Assembly (NCBI RefSeq): GCF_900141985.1
Contig: NZ_FQZK01000015.1
Span: 1 to 64,000 of the forward strand
Direction of reading: 5' to 3'
Origin: Nocardiopsis flavescens
Lineage (GTDB): Bacteria; Actinomycetota; Actinomycetes; Streptosporangiales; Streptosporangiaceae
DNA length: 64,000 bases
The stretch's first letter is position 1; every line of letters begins with the position of its first letter. The notes beneath the pieces were generated by a model. That model searched no databases, was not told the origin of the DNA, and was given only the letters and a program-made list of their open reading frames with translations. This document shows positions 48,745-56,512 of the stretch, in pieces. Position numbers and translations under genes: made by a program.

Positions 48745-49803
48745 TCAGGAGGTGAACTCCCGGGCCACGACCTCCGCAATCTGCGCGGTGTTGAGCGCCG
48801 CGCCCTTGCGCAGGTTGTCCCCGCACAGGAACAGGTCGAGCGAGGTCGGGTCGTCCAGGGACTGCCGGATGCGGCCCACCCAGGTCGGGTCGGTGCCCAC
48901 CACGTCGGCCGGGGTCGGGAACTCGCCCTTGGCCGGGTCGTCCAGGACGGTCACGCCGTCGGCCTTGCCCAGCAGCTCGCGGGCGGCGTCGGCGGTCACC
49001 TCCTCCGCGAAGGTGGCGTGCACGGTCAGCGCGTGGGTGGTGATCACCGGGACGCGCACGCAGGTCGCCGCGACGCGCAGGTCGGGCAGGCCCAGGATCT
49101 TGCGGGACTCGTTGCGGACCTTCAGCTCCTCGGAGGACCAGCCGTCGTCCTTGAGCGAGCCCGCCCACGGCACGACGTTGTAGGCCAGCGGCGCCGGGAA
49201 CGGGCCCAGCTCGCCCACGGCGGCGCGGACGTCGCCGGCCTTCTCGCCCAGGGTGCGGTCGGCGGCGACGGCGGCCATCTGGTCGCGCAGGACGTCGATG
49301 CCCTCCTGGCCCGCGCCCGAGGCGGCCTGGTAGGAGGAGACGACCAGGTCGGTGACGCCGTAGGTGCGGTGCAGCGCACCGATGGCCACGATCATCGACA
49401 GGGTGGTGCAGTTGGGGTTGCTGATGATGCCGCGCGGCCGGTTCCGGACCTGGTCGGCGTTGACCTCGGGCACCACGAGCGGGACGTCCGGGTCCATGCG
49501 GAAGGCGCCGGAGTTGTCGACGGCGACCGCGCCGCGGGCGGCCGCGATCGGCGCCCACTCCTTGGAGACCTCGTCGGGCACGTCGAACATGGCGACGTCG
49601 ACGCCGTCGAAGACCTCCGGGGCCAGGGCCTGGACCACGACGTCCTCGCCGCGCACCCGCAGCACCTTGCCCGCGCTGCGCGGGGAGGCGATGAGGCGGA
49701 TCTCGCCCCACACGTTCTCGCGGCGGGTCAGGATGTCGAGCATGACGGTGCCGACGGCGCCGGTCGCGCCGACGACGGCAAGGGTGGGAAGACGGTTGCT
49801 CAT
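48745..49803 (-). CDS. asd: Aspartate-semialdehyde dehydrogenase
   Basis: A 352-residue NADPH enzyme that reduces aspartyl-4-phosphate to the semialdehyde, the branch point to lysine/diaminopimelate, threonine and methionine. N-terminal nucleotide motif VVGATGAVG, catalytic cysteine in ISNPNCTT, and YQAASGAGQEGIDVL and RVPVITTHALTVHATF are diagnostic. The ATG overlaps the aspartokinase stop (ATGA), so the two steps are made in a coupled way. The length is normal. Confidence 0.97.
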   Translation of the reverse strand: MSNRLPTLAVVGATGAVGTVMLDILTRRENVWGEIRLIASPRSAGKVLRVRGEDVVVQALAPEVFDGVDVAMFDVPDEVSKEWAPIAAARGAVAVDNSGAFRMDPDVPLVVPEVNADQVRNRPRGIISNPNCTTLSMIVAIGALHRTYGVTDLVVSSYQAASGAGQEGIDVLRDQMAAVAADRTLGEKAGDVRAAVGELGPFPAPLAYNVVPWAGSLKDDGWSSEELKVRNESRKILGLPDLRVAATCVRVPVITTHALTVHATFAEEVTADAARELLGKADGVTVLDDPAKGEFPTPADVVGTDPTWVGRIRQSLDDPTSLDLFLCGDNLRKGAALNTAQIAEVVAREFTS

Positions 49804-50321
49804 CGGCCGGTACCTCCGTAGACGACGGCCTCGACCTGCTGTGCGTCGAGCTGGAACTCGGTGTGCGCGGCCTGGACGGCCACGTCGATCTGGTCCTCCG
49901 TGACGATGACGGAGATGCGGATCTCCGAGGTGGAGATCATCTCGATGTTGGTGCCCGACCCCGCGATGGCGTCGAAGAAGCGGGCCGTGACCCCCGGGTA
50001 GGAGCGCATGCCCGCGCCGACCAGGGAGACCTTGCCGATCTTGTCGTCGTAGCGCAGCGACTCGAAGCCGACCTTCTCCTGCACCTTCTTCAGCGCGGAC
50101 AGGGCCTGCTTGCCGAAGTCCTTGGGCACCGTGAAGGAGATGTCGGTGCGGGACGTCGAGACCGCCGACACGTTCTGGACGATCATGTCGATGTTGATCT
50201 CGGCGTCGGCGAGGGCCTTGAAGATCGTGGCCGCCTCACCGACCTTGTCGGGCACCCCGACGACGGTGACCTTGGCTTCGCTCCGGTCGTGGGAGACCCC
50301 GGAGATGATCGGCTGTTCCAT
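49800..50321 (-). CDS. Aspartokinase beta subunit from internal start
   Basis: In-frame ATG (MEQPIISGVSHDRSEAKVTV) preceded at 7 nt by AGGAAAG, a good ribosome site inside the coding sequence. It would give a 173-residue protein made of the two ACT domains. Corynebacterium and other Gram-positives make alpha2beta2 aspartokinase this way from overlapping frames. The internal site here supports the same arrangement, which is not proven. Confidence 0.75.
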   Translation of the reverse strand: MEQPIISGVSHDRSEAKVTVVGVPDKVGEAATIFKALADAEINIDMIVQNVSAVSTSRTDISFTVPKDFGKQALSALKKVQEKVGFESLRYDDKIGKVSLVGAGMRSYPGVTARFFDAIAGSGTNIEMISTSEIRISVIVTEDQIDVAVQAAHTEFQLDAQQVEAVVYGGTGR

Positions 50322-51071
50322 GCCTTCGCTTTCCTCGACTTCCGAAACGATCCAGGTCCCGGGCTTCTGGCTGAACGACGAGCGGACGTGCAGGGGGATG
50401 TTGTACCGGCGCGCGTACTCCACGCAGCGCAGGTGCAGGATCTTGGTACCGCTGGCGGCCATCTCCAGCATCTCCTCGTAGGAGACCTGGGGGATGCGCC
50501 GGGCGGTGGGGACGATGCGCGGATCGGCGGTGAACACGCCGTCCACGTCGGAGTAGATCTCGCAGGCGTCCGCCTCCAGGGCGGCGGCCAGGGCGACGGC
50601 GGTGGTGTCCGAGCCGCCGCGCCCCAGGGTGGTGATGTCCTTGCTGTCCTGGGAGACGCCCTGGAAGCCGGCGACGATGCAGATCGCGCCCTCGTCCACG
50701 GCCTCCCGGATGCGGCCGGGGGTGACATCGATGATCTTGGCGTTGCCGTGCAGGGACGTGGTGATCACGCCCGCCTGAGAGCCGGTGAACGAGCGCGCCT
50801 CGAAGCCCAGGTTGGCGATGGCCATGGCGACCAGCGACATGGACATGCGCTCGCCCGCGGTGAGCAGCATGTCGAGTTCGCGCGCCGGGGGCATCGGGGA
50901 GACCTGCTCCGCGAGGTCGATCAGCTCGTCGGTGGTGTCGCCCATGGCCGAGACCACGACGACGACGTCATACCCCGCTTTTTTCTGAGCGACGATCCGC
51001 TGGGCTACTCGCTTGATGGCTTCCGCGTCGGCCACGGAAGACCCACCGTACTTCTGCACGATCAAGGCCAC
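49800..51071 (-). CDS. lysC: Aspartokinase, alpha form
   Basis: A 423-residue enzyme that phosphorylates aspartate in the first step of the aspartate family. N-terminal catalytic domain: KYGGSSVADAEAIKRVAQRI, VVSAMGDTTDELI, LLTAGERMSM, LGRGGSDTTAVALA. Two ACT domains follow (KVTVVGVPDKVGEAATIFKA and KVSLVGAGMRSYPGVTARFF), which bind lysine and threonine for concerted feedback control in actinobacteria. It is the first gene of the lysC-asd pair. An internal start at 50321 gives the regulatory beta subunit. Confidence 0.96.
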   Translation of the reverse strand: MALIVQKYGGSSVADAEAIKRVAQRIVAQKKAGYDVVVVVSAMGDTTDELIDLAEQVSPMPPARELDMLLTAGERMSMSLVAMAIANLGFEARSFTGSQAGVITTSLHGNAKIIDVTPGRIREAVDEGAICIVAGFQGVSQDSKDITTLGRGGSDTTAVALAAALEADACEIYSDVDGVFTADPRIVPTARRIPQVSYEEMLEMAASGTKILHLRCVEYARRYNIPLHVRSSFSQKPGTWIVSEVEESEGMEQPIISGVSHDRSEAKVTVVGVPDKVGEAATIFKALADAEINIDMIVQNVSAVSTSRTDISFTVPKDFGKQALSALKKVQEKVGFESLRYDDKIGKVSLVGAGMRSYPGVTARFFDAIAGSGTNIEMISTSEIRISVIVTEDQIDVAVQAAHTEFQLDAQQVEAVVYGGTGR

Positions 51072-51251
51072 GGTCGATGCTCCTGAGGAGTTGGGTTCAC
51101 AGAGGATTGCAATGGAGTGTAACCGGCGGCACCGCCGTCACCCCGTCCCACCTGGGACGGGACGGTTCGGGGCGTACCGGCGCACCGGGCACGGGTTACC
51201 CGGTGAACGGGAGAGTACTCATATTTCGGGCCGGTTACGGCGAAATGTGAG

Positions 51252-51851
51252 CTAGAACTCCAGGCTGCGGCGCCCCTCGAAGGCGCGTCCCAGAGTGACC
51301 TCGTCGGCGTATTCGAGATCGCCGCCGACGGGAAGGCCGCTGGCCAACCGGGTCACTTTGAGACCCATGGGTTTGACCAGGCGGGCGAGGTAGGTGGCCG
51401 TGGCCTCCCCCTCGAGGTTGGGGTCGGTCGCCAGGATCAGCTCGGTGACCTCGCCGTCGGCGAGGCGTTTCATGAGCTCCTTGACCCGCAGGTCGTCCGG
51501 GCCCACGCCCTCGATCGGGCTGATGGCCCCGCCCAGGACGTGGTAGCGGCCGCGGAACTCGCGGGTGCGCTCGACGGCGACGACGTCCTTGGACTCCTCG
51601 ACCACGCAGATGACGGCGGGGTCGCGACGGGTGTCACGGCAGATCCGGCACTGCTCCTCTTCCGCGACGTTGCCGCAGACGGAGCAGAAGCGGACCTTCT
51701 CCTTGACCTCGACCAGAGCGCCGACCAGGCGCTTGACGTCCGCGTGCTCCGCGGACAGCAGGTGGAAGGCGATGCGCTGCGCGCTTTTCGGACCGACGCC
51801 GGGCAGACGCCCGAGCTCGTCGATCAGATTCTGCACCGCGCCTTCGTACAT
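51252..51851 (-). CDS. recR: Recombination mediator RecR
   Basis: A 199-residue protein, exactly the usual length, that works with RecF/RecO to load RecA. Helix-hairpin-helix: LIDELGRLPGVGPKSAQRIA. Zinc finger: CSVCGNVAEEEQCRIC. Toprim: ICVVEESKDVVAVERT and PNLEGEATATYLARLV. A long upstream extension of the frame is ignored because it has no family similarity and would break the normal length. It follows ybaB on the same strand, the common actinomycete order. Confidence 0.96.
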   Translation of the reverse strand: MYEGAVQNLIDELGRLPGVGPKSAQRIAFHLLSAEHADVKRLVGALVEVKEKVRFCSVCGNVAEEEQCRICRDTRRDPAVICVVEESKDVVAVERTREFRGRYHVLGGAISPIEGVGPDDLRVKELMKRLADGEVTELILATDPNLEGEATATYLARLVKPMGLKVTRLASGLPVGGDLEYADEVTLGRAFEGRRSLEF

Positions 51852-52095
51852 CGCCTGCCCATTCGGTCGGACCGTCGTGTCGCGGGGCGGTCCGTCACCC
51901 CGTACCACCACCGTATAGGGAACGGCGACCTTCCGCGTACGCGCGGGACCGCCGCCGCGGCGGCACGCCGGGGCGGGGCGCCCGCACGGCCCCTCCCGGG
52001 CCGGCCGGGAGGGGCCGCGGGTCCCGGGGGGCGGGGCCGTCCGCACCGGCGGGCGCGGGGCGCCGGGCCGGGCGGCGGCGCCCGCCGGGCGTCCC

Positions 52096-52443
52096 CTAGA
52101 AGCCGGGAAGGCCGGGCATGCCGCCGCCCAGGCCCTGGGTGAGCGGGCCCATCTTCTCCTGCTGGAGCCGCTCCACCTGCGCCTCGGCGTCGCGGATGGC
52201 CGCCAGGACCAGGTCCGCGATGGTCTCGGCGGTGTCCGCCGCGTCGTCGGTGTCCACGGCCGCGGGGGCGATGGTGATGTCCTCGACCTGTCCGCGCCCG
52301 CTCAGCTTGACCTTGACCAGGCCGCCGCCGGAGGTGCCCTCCACCTCGGCGCTCTCCAGGGCCTCCTGGGCCTCCACGAGCTGCTGCTGCATCTGCTGGG
52401 CCTGCTGGAGCAGGGCCTGCATGTCCATTCCGCCAGGGTTCAC
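52096..52443 (-). CDS. YbaB/EbfC nucleoid-associated protein
   Basis: A 115-residue DNA-binding protein that forms dimers shaped like tweezers. Sequence: MDMQALLQQAQQMQQQLVEA, VKVKLSGRGQVEDITIAPAA, AIRDAEAQVERLQQEKMGPL. The GTG start (NPGGMDMQ) lies 6 nt after GAGGAG; the ATG five codons later is weaker. It sits next to recR and near dnaX, the usual genomic company, and is thought to help RecR-dependent repair or chromosome organisation. Confidence 0.93.
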   Translation of the reverse strand: MNPGGMDMQALLQQAQQMQQQLVEAQEALESAEVEGTSGGGLVKVKLSGRGQVEDITIAPAAVDTDDAADTAETIADLVLAAIRDAEAQVERLQQEKMGPLTQGLGGGMPGLPGF

Positions 52444-52483
52444 GGCCGTCTCCTCGTCGCACCCGCGGTGCCGGGTCTCGATG

Positions 52484-52894
52484 TCATGTCCGTATGCCTG
52501 TGAGAGTAACCGGTCCCGGAGAGCTGGTCGGGCCCGCGGCCGCACGGGCCGCGACGGCCTCGCCGATGACCGAGTCCAGGGCGGCGCGGCTCTTCTCCAG
52601 GGAGCCGATGGCGGCCTCGATGCGCTCGCGCTCCGCCAGGAACATGTCGAGCAGGTCGGGGGCGGGGCCCCCGCTCTCATTGGCGTACATGCACGGCATG
52701 ATGCGGCGGACCGTGTCGCTGTTGAGCCCCGCCGCGTACAGGCAGCGGACGCGCTCGACCCGCTCGACAGCGTCCTCGGCGTACTCCCGGTGCCCGCCCG
52801 GGGAGCGGGTGGCGGCCAGCAGGCCCTGCTCCTCGTAGTAGCGCAGGGAGCGGGGGCTGGCTCCGCTGCGCCTGGCCAGTTCGCCGATCCTCAC
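52484..52894 (-). CDS. MerR-family regulator
   Basis: A 136-residue regulator with the N-terminal MerR wing: RIGELARRSGASPRSLRYYE, QGLLAATRSPGGHREYAEDA. A dimerisation helix follows (LLDMFLAERERIEAAIGSLE). No cysteine cluster for metal sensing is visible, so a small-molecule or redox signal is more likely. The GTG is 5 nt after GGGGAGG. It is divergent from the ene-reductase gene 70 bp away, which it very probably controls. Confidence 0.9.
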   Translation of the reverse strand: MRIGELARRSGASPRSLRYYEEQGLLAATRSPGGHREYAEDAVERVERVRCLYAAGLNSDTVRRIMPCMYANESGGPAPDLLDMFLAERERIEAAIGSLEKSRAALDSVIGEAVAARAAAGPTSSPGPVTLTGIRT

Positions 52895-52929
52895 CGCGTC
52901 CTCCCCATGAGCTGCGTCACAAACCCTTG

Positions 52930-52951
52930 AATCTCACATCCGTGTCAGATT
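52930..52951. promoter_or_regulatory. MerR operator candidate
   Basis: AATCTCACA-TCCG-TGTCAGATT, inverted arms matching at 8 of 9 positions, between the divergent merR and ene-reductase genes. TTGAAT at 52927 overlaps its left end as a possible -35 box. MerR-type sites lie in such stretched spacers. Confidence 0.65.
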
Positions 52952-52964
52952 CTACGCTCACGGC

Positions 52965-54128
52965 ATGGAGACGACGAAGGCGCGGGCCACCGCGCGCACC
53001 GCACCGACCGACCACCCGCTTCTCACCCCCTACGACCTGTCCGGAACCCCCCTGGCCAACCGCGTGGTCATGGCCCCCATGACGCGGCTGCGCGCGGACC
53101 TGGACGGGGCGGCCACCCCGCTGATGGCCGAGTACTACGGCCAGCGCGCCGGGGCCGGGCTCATCGTCTCGGAGGGGATCGCCCCGGACCCCGGCGGGCG
53201 CATCCACCCCCTCCAGCCGGGGCTGGACACCCCCGGGCAGATCGAGGCGTGGCGACCGGTGACCGGGGCCGTGCACGCCGCGGGAGGGCGGATCTTCGCC
53301 CAGCTCATGCACGGCGGGCGCAACGGCCACCCCGCCAACCTCCCCGGCGGCGGGTCCCCCGTCGCCCCGTCGGCCGTGGCCGCCCCCGGCCGGGTGCACA
53401 CCCTGGACGGCAAGGCCGACCCGGTGGTCCCGCGGGCGCTGTCCGCACGGGAGGCGCGGGCCCTGGCGGAGGGCCACGCGGAGGCGGCCCGCCGGGCGCT
53501 GCGCGCCGGGTTCGACGGGGTCGAGATCCACGGGGCGAACAGCTACCTCGTGCACCAGTTCCTGGCCGACGGCACCAACCTGCGCACCGACCGGTACGGC
53601 GGCCCGGTCGCGGGGCGCATCCGGTTCGCGGTGGAGGCGGTCGAGGCGGCGGCCGACGCGATCGGGGCCCACCGGGTGGGGCTGCGCGTCTCCCCCGGCA
53701 ACCGGGAGGGCGGGATGGCGGAGCGCGACCCCGCACCGGTGTACCGGGCGCTACTGGCGGCCCTGGCCCCGCTGGGCCTGGCCTACCTGCACGTCACCGA
53801 CGACCCGCGGTACCCGGCGCTGGACGACCTGCGGCCCCGGTGGGCGGGCACCCTGGCGGGCAACACCGGGGAGCACGTCGAGACCACGCGGGAGAGCGCC
53901 ACCGCGCTCGTCGCGTCGGGCCGGGCGGACCTGGTGTCGGTGGGGCGGCCCTACATCTTCAACCCCGACGTGGTGGAGCGCCTCGCCGCCGGGGTGGCAT
54001 GGGCGCCGATTCGGGGAAAGGACTACCACTACGGCAGCGGACCGCACGGATACGTGGACCTTCCCCGGCACGATGCGGTCGCAACTCTCCGAACGTCCGT
54101 TTCCACCAGAGAAAACGCCGAAGAGTAG
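52965..54128 (+). CDS. Old yellow enzyme-family ene-reductase
   Basis: A 387-residue FMN enzyme that reduces activated C=C bonds with NAD(P)H. TIM-barrel motifs: LANRVVMAPMTRLRAD, FAQLMHGGRNGHP, GFDGVEIHGANSYLVHQFL, TNLRTDRYGG and a flavin-phosphate site LVSVGRPYIFNPDVVERLAA. HGAN and the substrate-binding His/Asn are intact. A second tyrosine-containing loop (GPHGYVDLP) ends the protein. It is divergent from and probably induced through the MerR regulator, perhaps by electrophiles. Confidence 0.93.
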   Translation: METTKARATARTAPTDHPLLTPYDLSGTPLANRVVMAPMTRLRADLDGAATPLMAEYYGQRAGAGLIVSEGIAPDPGGRIHPLQPGLDTPGQIEAWRPVTGAVHAAGGRIFAQLMHGGRNGHPANLPGGGSPVAPSAVAAPGRVHTLDGKADPVVPRALSAREARALAEGHAEAARRALRAGFDGVEIHGANSYLVHQFLADGTNLRTDRYGGPVAGRIRFAVEAVEAAADAIGAHRVGLRVSPGNREGGMAERDPAPVYRALLAALAPLGLAYLHVTDDPRYPALDDLRPRWAGTLAGNTGEHVETTRESATALVASGRADLVSVGRPYIFNPDVVERLAAGVAWAPIRGKDYHYGSGPHGYVDLPRHDAVATLRTSVSTRENAEE

Positions 54129-54231
54129 CGATAAAATCACTGCCGGTTCACATCGTGCCTCTCAGGGCGCGGACCGTACCGGCGGTGTGCGCGCACCGCC
54201 GGCCACAGCAACAGGCACGGGGGTCGAGGAC

Positions 54232-55443
54232 GTGTTGACCGCACGAGAGCGCCACTCGGCGCTGATCGAGGCGATGATCGCGGACGGGACCCTGGTCGAC
54301 GCCTCGCTCATCGAGACGTTCCGATCGGTGCCCAGGCACCGGTTCATACCCGAGACCGGGGCACTGACCGCGCACGGGACCGCGCTCAACGCGGCCAGCG
54401 ATCCCGATCTGTGGCTGTCCGCGGTCTACGCGGACAACGCCATCGTCACCCGGGTCGACGAGCCCGGCGTGCTCACCCCCCGGGAGGACGCCGGGGAGGA
54501 GGGGCACGCCCTCCGGGACCGGCCGGACCCGGAGGGCGGGGTGCCCGTGCAGCGGCGGCCGTCCTCCGGCAGGGCGACCTCCTCCAGCGCCGCTCCCACC
54601 GTCCTGGCCCGGATGCTGGAGCTGGCCGACCTGGCCCGCGGGCAGAAGGCGCTGGAGGTCGGCACCGGCACCGGCTGGAACACGGCGCTGCTGGCGCACC
54701 GGCTGGGGGACGCCGCGGTGGTGTCCGTGGAGATCGACGAGCGCCTGGCGCGGACCGCCCGGGAGACCCTGCGCGCCGAGGGCCGCGCCCCGGTGGTGCG
54801 CGTCGGCGACGGCTACGGGGGGCTCCCCGCGGAGGCGCCCTACGACCGGATCGTCTCGTCCTGCGGGGTGCGGCGCGTCCCGCCCGCCTGGATCGACCAG
54901 CTCGCGCCCGGCGGGGTCGCCGTGTTCCCCTGGGGGCTGCTGGAGGGCGCCGGGGTGCTCGCCCGCATGGTGTGCCCCGGCGACGGGACCGCCCGGGCGG
55001 ACTTCCACGGCGGCGTGGGGTTCGTGCCCCTGCGCACTCCCGGCCCGCGGCTGCCGCCGGTGCGCGACGCCGGTCAGCAGCCGGACGAGTACCGGCTCAC
55101 CCAGACGGACCCGGTGTCGCCGCTGATGGCGTTCCCGTCGGCGTTCGCGCTGTCGGTGACGGTCCCCGACTGGCGCCTGCGCCGCCGGTGGATCGGGACC
55201 GGGTCCGGGGTGTGGGTGTGCGACCGCGTCGGGGAGTCGTGGGTGCGCGTCTACCCCTACGGCACCTCGTGGATGATCGAGCAGGGCGGGCCGCGCAGCA
55301 TCTGGGACGAGCTGGAGGAGGCCCTGGAGGAGTGGCGCCGCCTGGGCTCGCCCGCGCCCGACAGGTTCGGGCTGTCGGTGGACCGGGACGGGGCGCACCG
55401 GGTGTGGCTGGACTCGCCCGCCCACCCCGGATGGCCGGTCTGA
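54232..55443 (+). CDS. PCMT-like methyltransferase, second paralog
   Basis: A 403-residue SAM-dependent enzyme related to that at 44757. N-terminus: IETFRSVPRHRFIPETGALT; substrate region SSGRATSSSAAPTVLARMLE; cofactor site KALEVGTGTGWNTALLAHRL; RIVSSCGVRRVPPAWIDQLA and GGVAVFPWG. The last 170 residues are again an extra domain, ending RFGLSVDRDGAHRVWLDSPA. The start is uncertain: GTG 54232 lies very close to GAGGA, and the TTG at the next codon is possible. It stands alone, without peptide or ligase genes. Confidence 0.82.
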   Translation: MLTARERHSALIEAMIADGTLVDASLIETFRSVPRHRFIPETGALTAHGTALNAASDPDLWLSAVYADNAIVTRVDEPGVLTPREDAGEEGHALRDRPDPEGGVPVQRRPSSGRATSSSAAPTVLARMLELADLARGQKALEVGTGTGWNTALLAHRLGDAAVVSVEIDERLARTARETLRAEGRAPVVRVGDGYGGLPAEAPYDRIVSSCGVRRVPPAWIDQLAPGGVAVFPWGLLEGAGVLARMVCPGDGTARADFHGGVGFVPLRTPGPRLPPVRDAGQQPDEYRLTQTDPVSPLMAFPSAFALSVTVPDWRLRRRWIGTGSGVWVCDRVGESWVRVYPYGTSWMIEQGGPRSIWDELEEALEEWRRLGSPAPDRFGLSVDRDGAHRVWLDSPAHPGWPV

Positions 55444-55475
55444 CCGGGGTGGGCCCGCGGCGGCCCCGGTGAACG

Positions 55476-55513
55476 CCGGTGCCCCCGGACCGGGGGCGGT
55501 CCGGGGGCACCGG
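55476..55513. terminator. Hairpin between methyltransferase and DUF6243 genes
   Basis: Perfect 17-bp stem CCGGTGCCCCCGGACCG and its complement with a GGGG loop, between convergent genes. Confidence 0.8.
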
Positions 55514-55541
55514 GTGCGCTGCGCGCCGGTACGGCGGTCCG

Positions 55542-55751
55542 CTACTCGGCGGCGCCGGAGCCCTCGGCGTTCTTGACCTCACCGGGCTCGTCGGCCTGGG
55601 TGCGCTCCTTGATCTTGCGCAGCAGGTCCTCCTTGCGGCGCTGGGCGTCGGCGCTGGGACCGCTGGGGCCGCCCCGGCCGCCCTTGGCGGTGGAACGGGA
55701 GACGCCCCGCCCGCCGCCCTGGCCGAGGAGATTGTCGTTGTTGCGGGCCAT
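55542..55751 (-). CDS. DUF6243 small basic protein
   Basis: A 69-residue hydrophilic protein resembling DUF6243 of Streptomyces: ARNNDNLLGQGGGRGVSRS at the N-terminus and DAQRRKEDLLRKIKERTQA further on. The rest is low-complexity. A strong GGGGGAGG site lies 4 nt before the ATG. It is divergent from the TetR gene. Its function is unknown. Confidence 0.75.
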   Translation of the reverse strand: MARNNDNLLGQGGGRGVSRSTAKGGRGGPSGPSADAQRRKEDLLRKIKERTQADEPGEVKNAEGSGAAE

Positions 55752-55821
55752 GGGACCTCCCCCTGGGCGAGTCCGGGCTCGCCCTGTACTGTTCCGGTCT
55801 CCAGAAGGTTACCTTCAGCAA

Positions 55822-55837
55822 GACGATACGTCTCGTC
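55822..55837. promoter_or_regulatory. TetR operator candidate
   Basis: GACGATACGTCTCGTC, a 16-bp near-palindrome (GACGA/TCGTC around ACGT), 25 bp upstream of the TetR start and between divergent genes. A second palindrome, GAAGGT-T-ACCTTC (55804-55816), lies beside it. Both fit autoregulation by the TetR protein. Confidence 0.65.
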
Positions 55838-55862
55838 ATTTTATGGGGTTACCGTGGGAGGT

Positions 55863-56486
55863 ATGGCACAGACCAGCACCCCGGAGGAACCGGCGCGGCC
55901 CGCACCGAACCCCCGCCGCCGCAGCGAGCGGGCCCGCAGGGCCATTCTCGCGGCAGCGGGCGAACTGCTGGGCGAGGTCGGCTACGCCCGGCTGACCATG
56001 GAGGCGATCGCCTCCCGGGCCCGGGTCGGCAAGCAGACCATCTACCGCTGGTGGCCCACCAAGGCCGCCGTGGTGTTCGACGTGTTCACCGAGATGACCG
56101 GCGGGGCCGCGGGCGACCCGCTGCCGGACACCGGGGACCTGGACGCGGACCTGCGCACGGTCCTGCACGCGATCGTCGAAGAGTACGCCGACCCGCTCAT
56201 GGACCGCATCAACCGGGTGTTCATCGCCGAGGTGCAGACCGATCCGGAACTGGCCGAGAACGTGATGGAGCTGCTGCTGCGCCCCAACCTGCGCGCGTTC
56301 CGGGACCGGCTGCTCTCGGCCCGCGAGGCGGGGCTGATCGACGCCGGGACCGACCCCGACCTGGCGGTGGACCTGCTGCTGGCACCGGTGCAGCAGCGGT
56401 GGCTCATGCGCAGCGGGGAGCTGACGCACGCGTACGTGGACGCCCTGGTCGACACCGTGATGCGGGCCCTGCGTCCGCGGGGCTGA
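55863..56486 (+). CDS. TetR/AcrR-family regulator
   Basis: A 207-residue repressor. The HTH (RAILAAAGELLGEVGYARLT, EAIASRARVGKQTIYRWWPT) is at about residues 25-70, followed by a C-terminal ligand domain with LLAPVQQRWLMRSGEL. It is divergent from DUF6243. The ATG has GGGAGG only two bases upstream, so a nearby alternative start cannot be ruled out. Target genes besides its own promoter are not visible. Confidence 0.9.
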   Translation: MAQTSTPEEPARPAPNPRRRSERARRAILAAAGELLGEVGYARLTMEAIASRARVGKQTIYRWWPTKAAVVFDVFTEMTGGAAGDPLPDTGDLDADLRTVLHAIVEEYADPLMDRINRVFIAEVQTDPELAENVMELLLRPNLRAFRDRLLSAREAGLIDAGTDPDLAVDLLLAPVQQRWLMRSGELTHAYVDALVDTVMRALRPRG

Positions 56487-56512
56487 ACCGCGGGCGGCCG
56501 GGCCGGCCCCGG

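Noticed and set aside
54229..55443. RiPP cluster around the second PCMT-like methyltransferase
   Set aside because: No precursor peptide, lanthipeptide synthetase, ATP-grasp ligase or transporter is adjacent.
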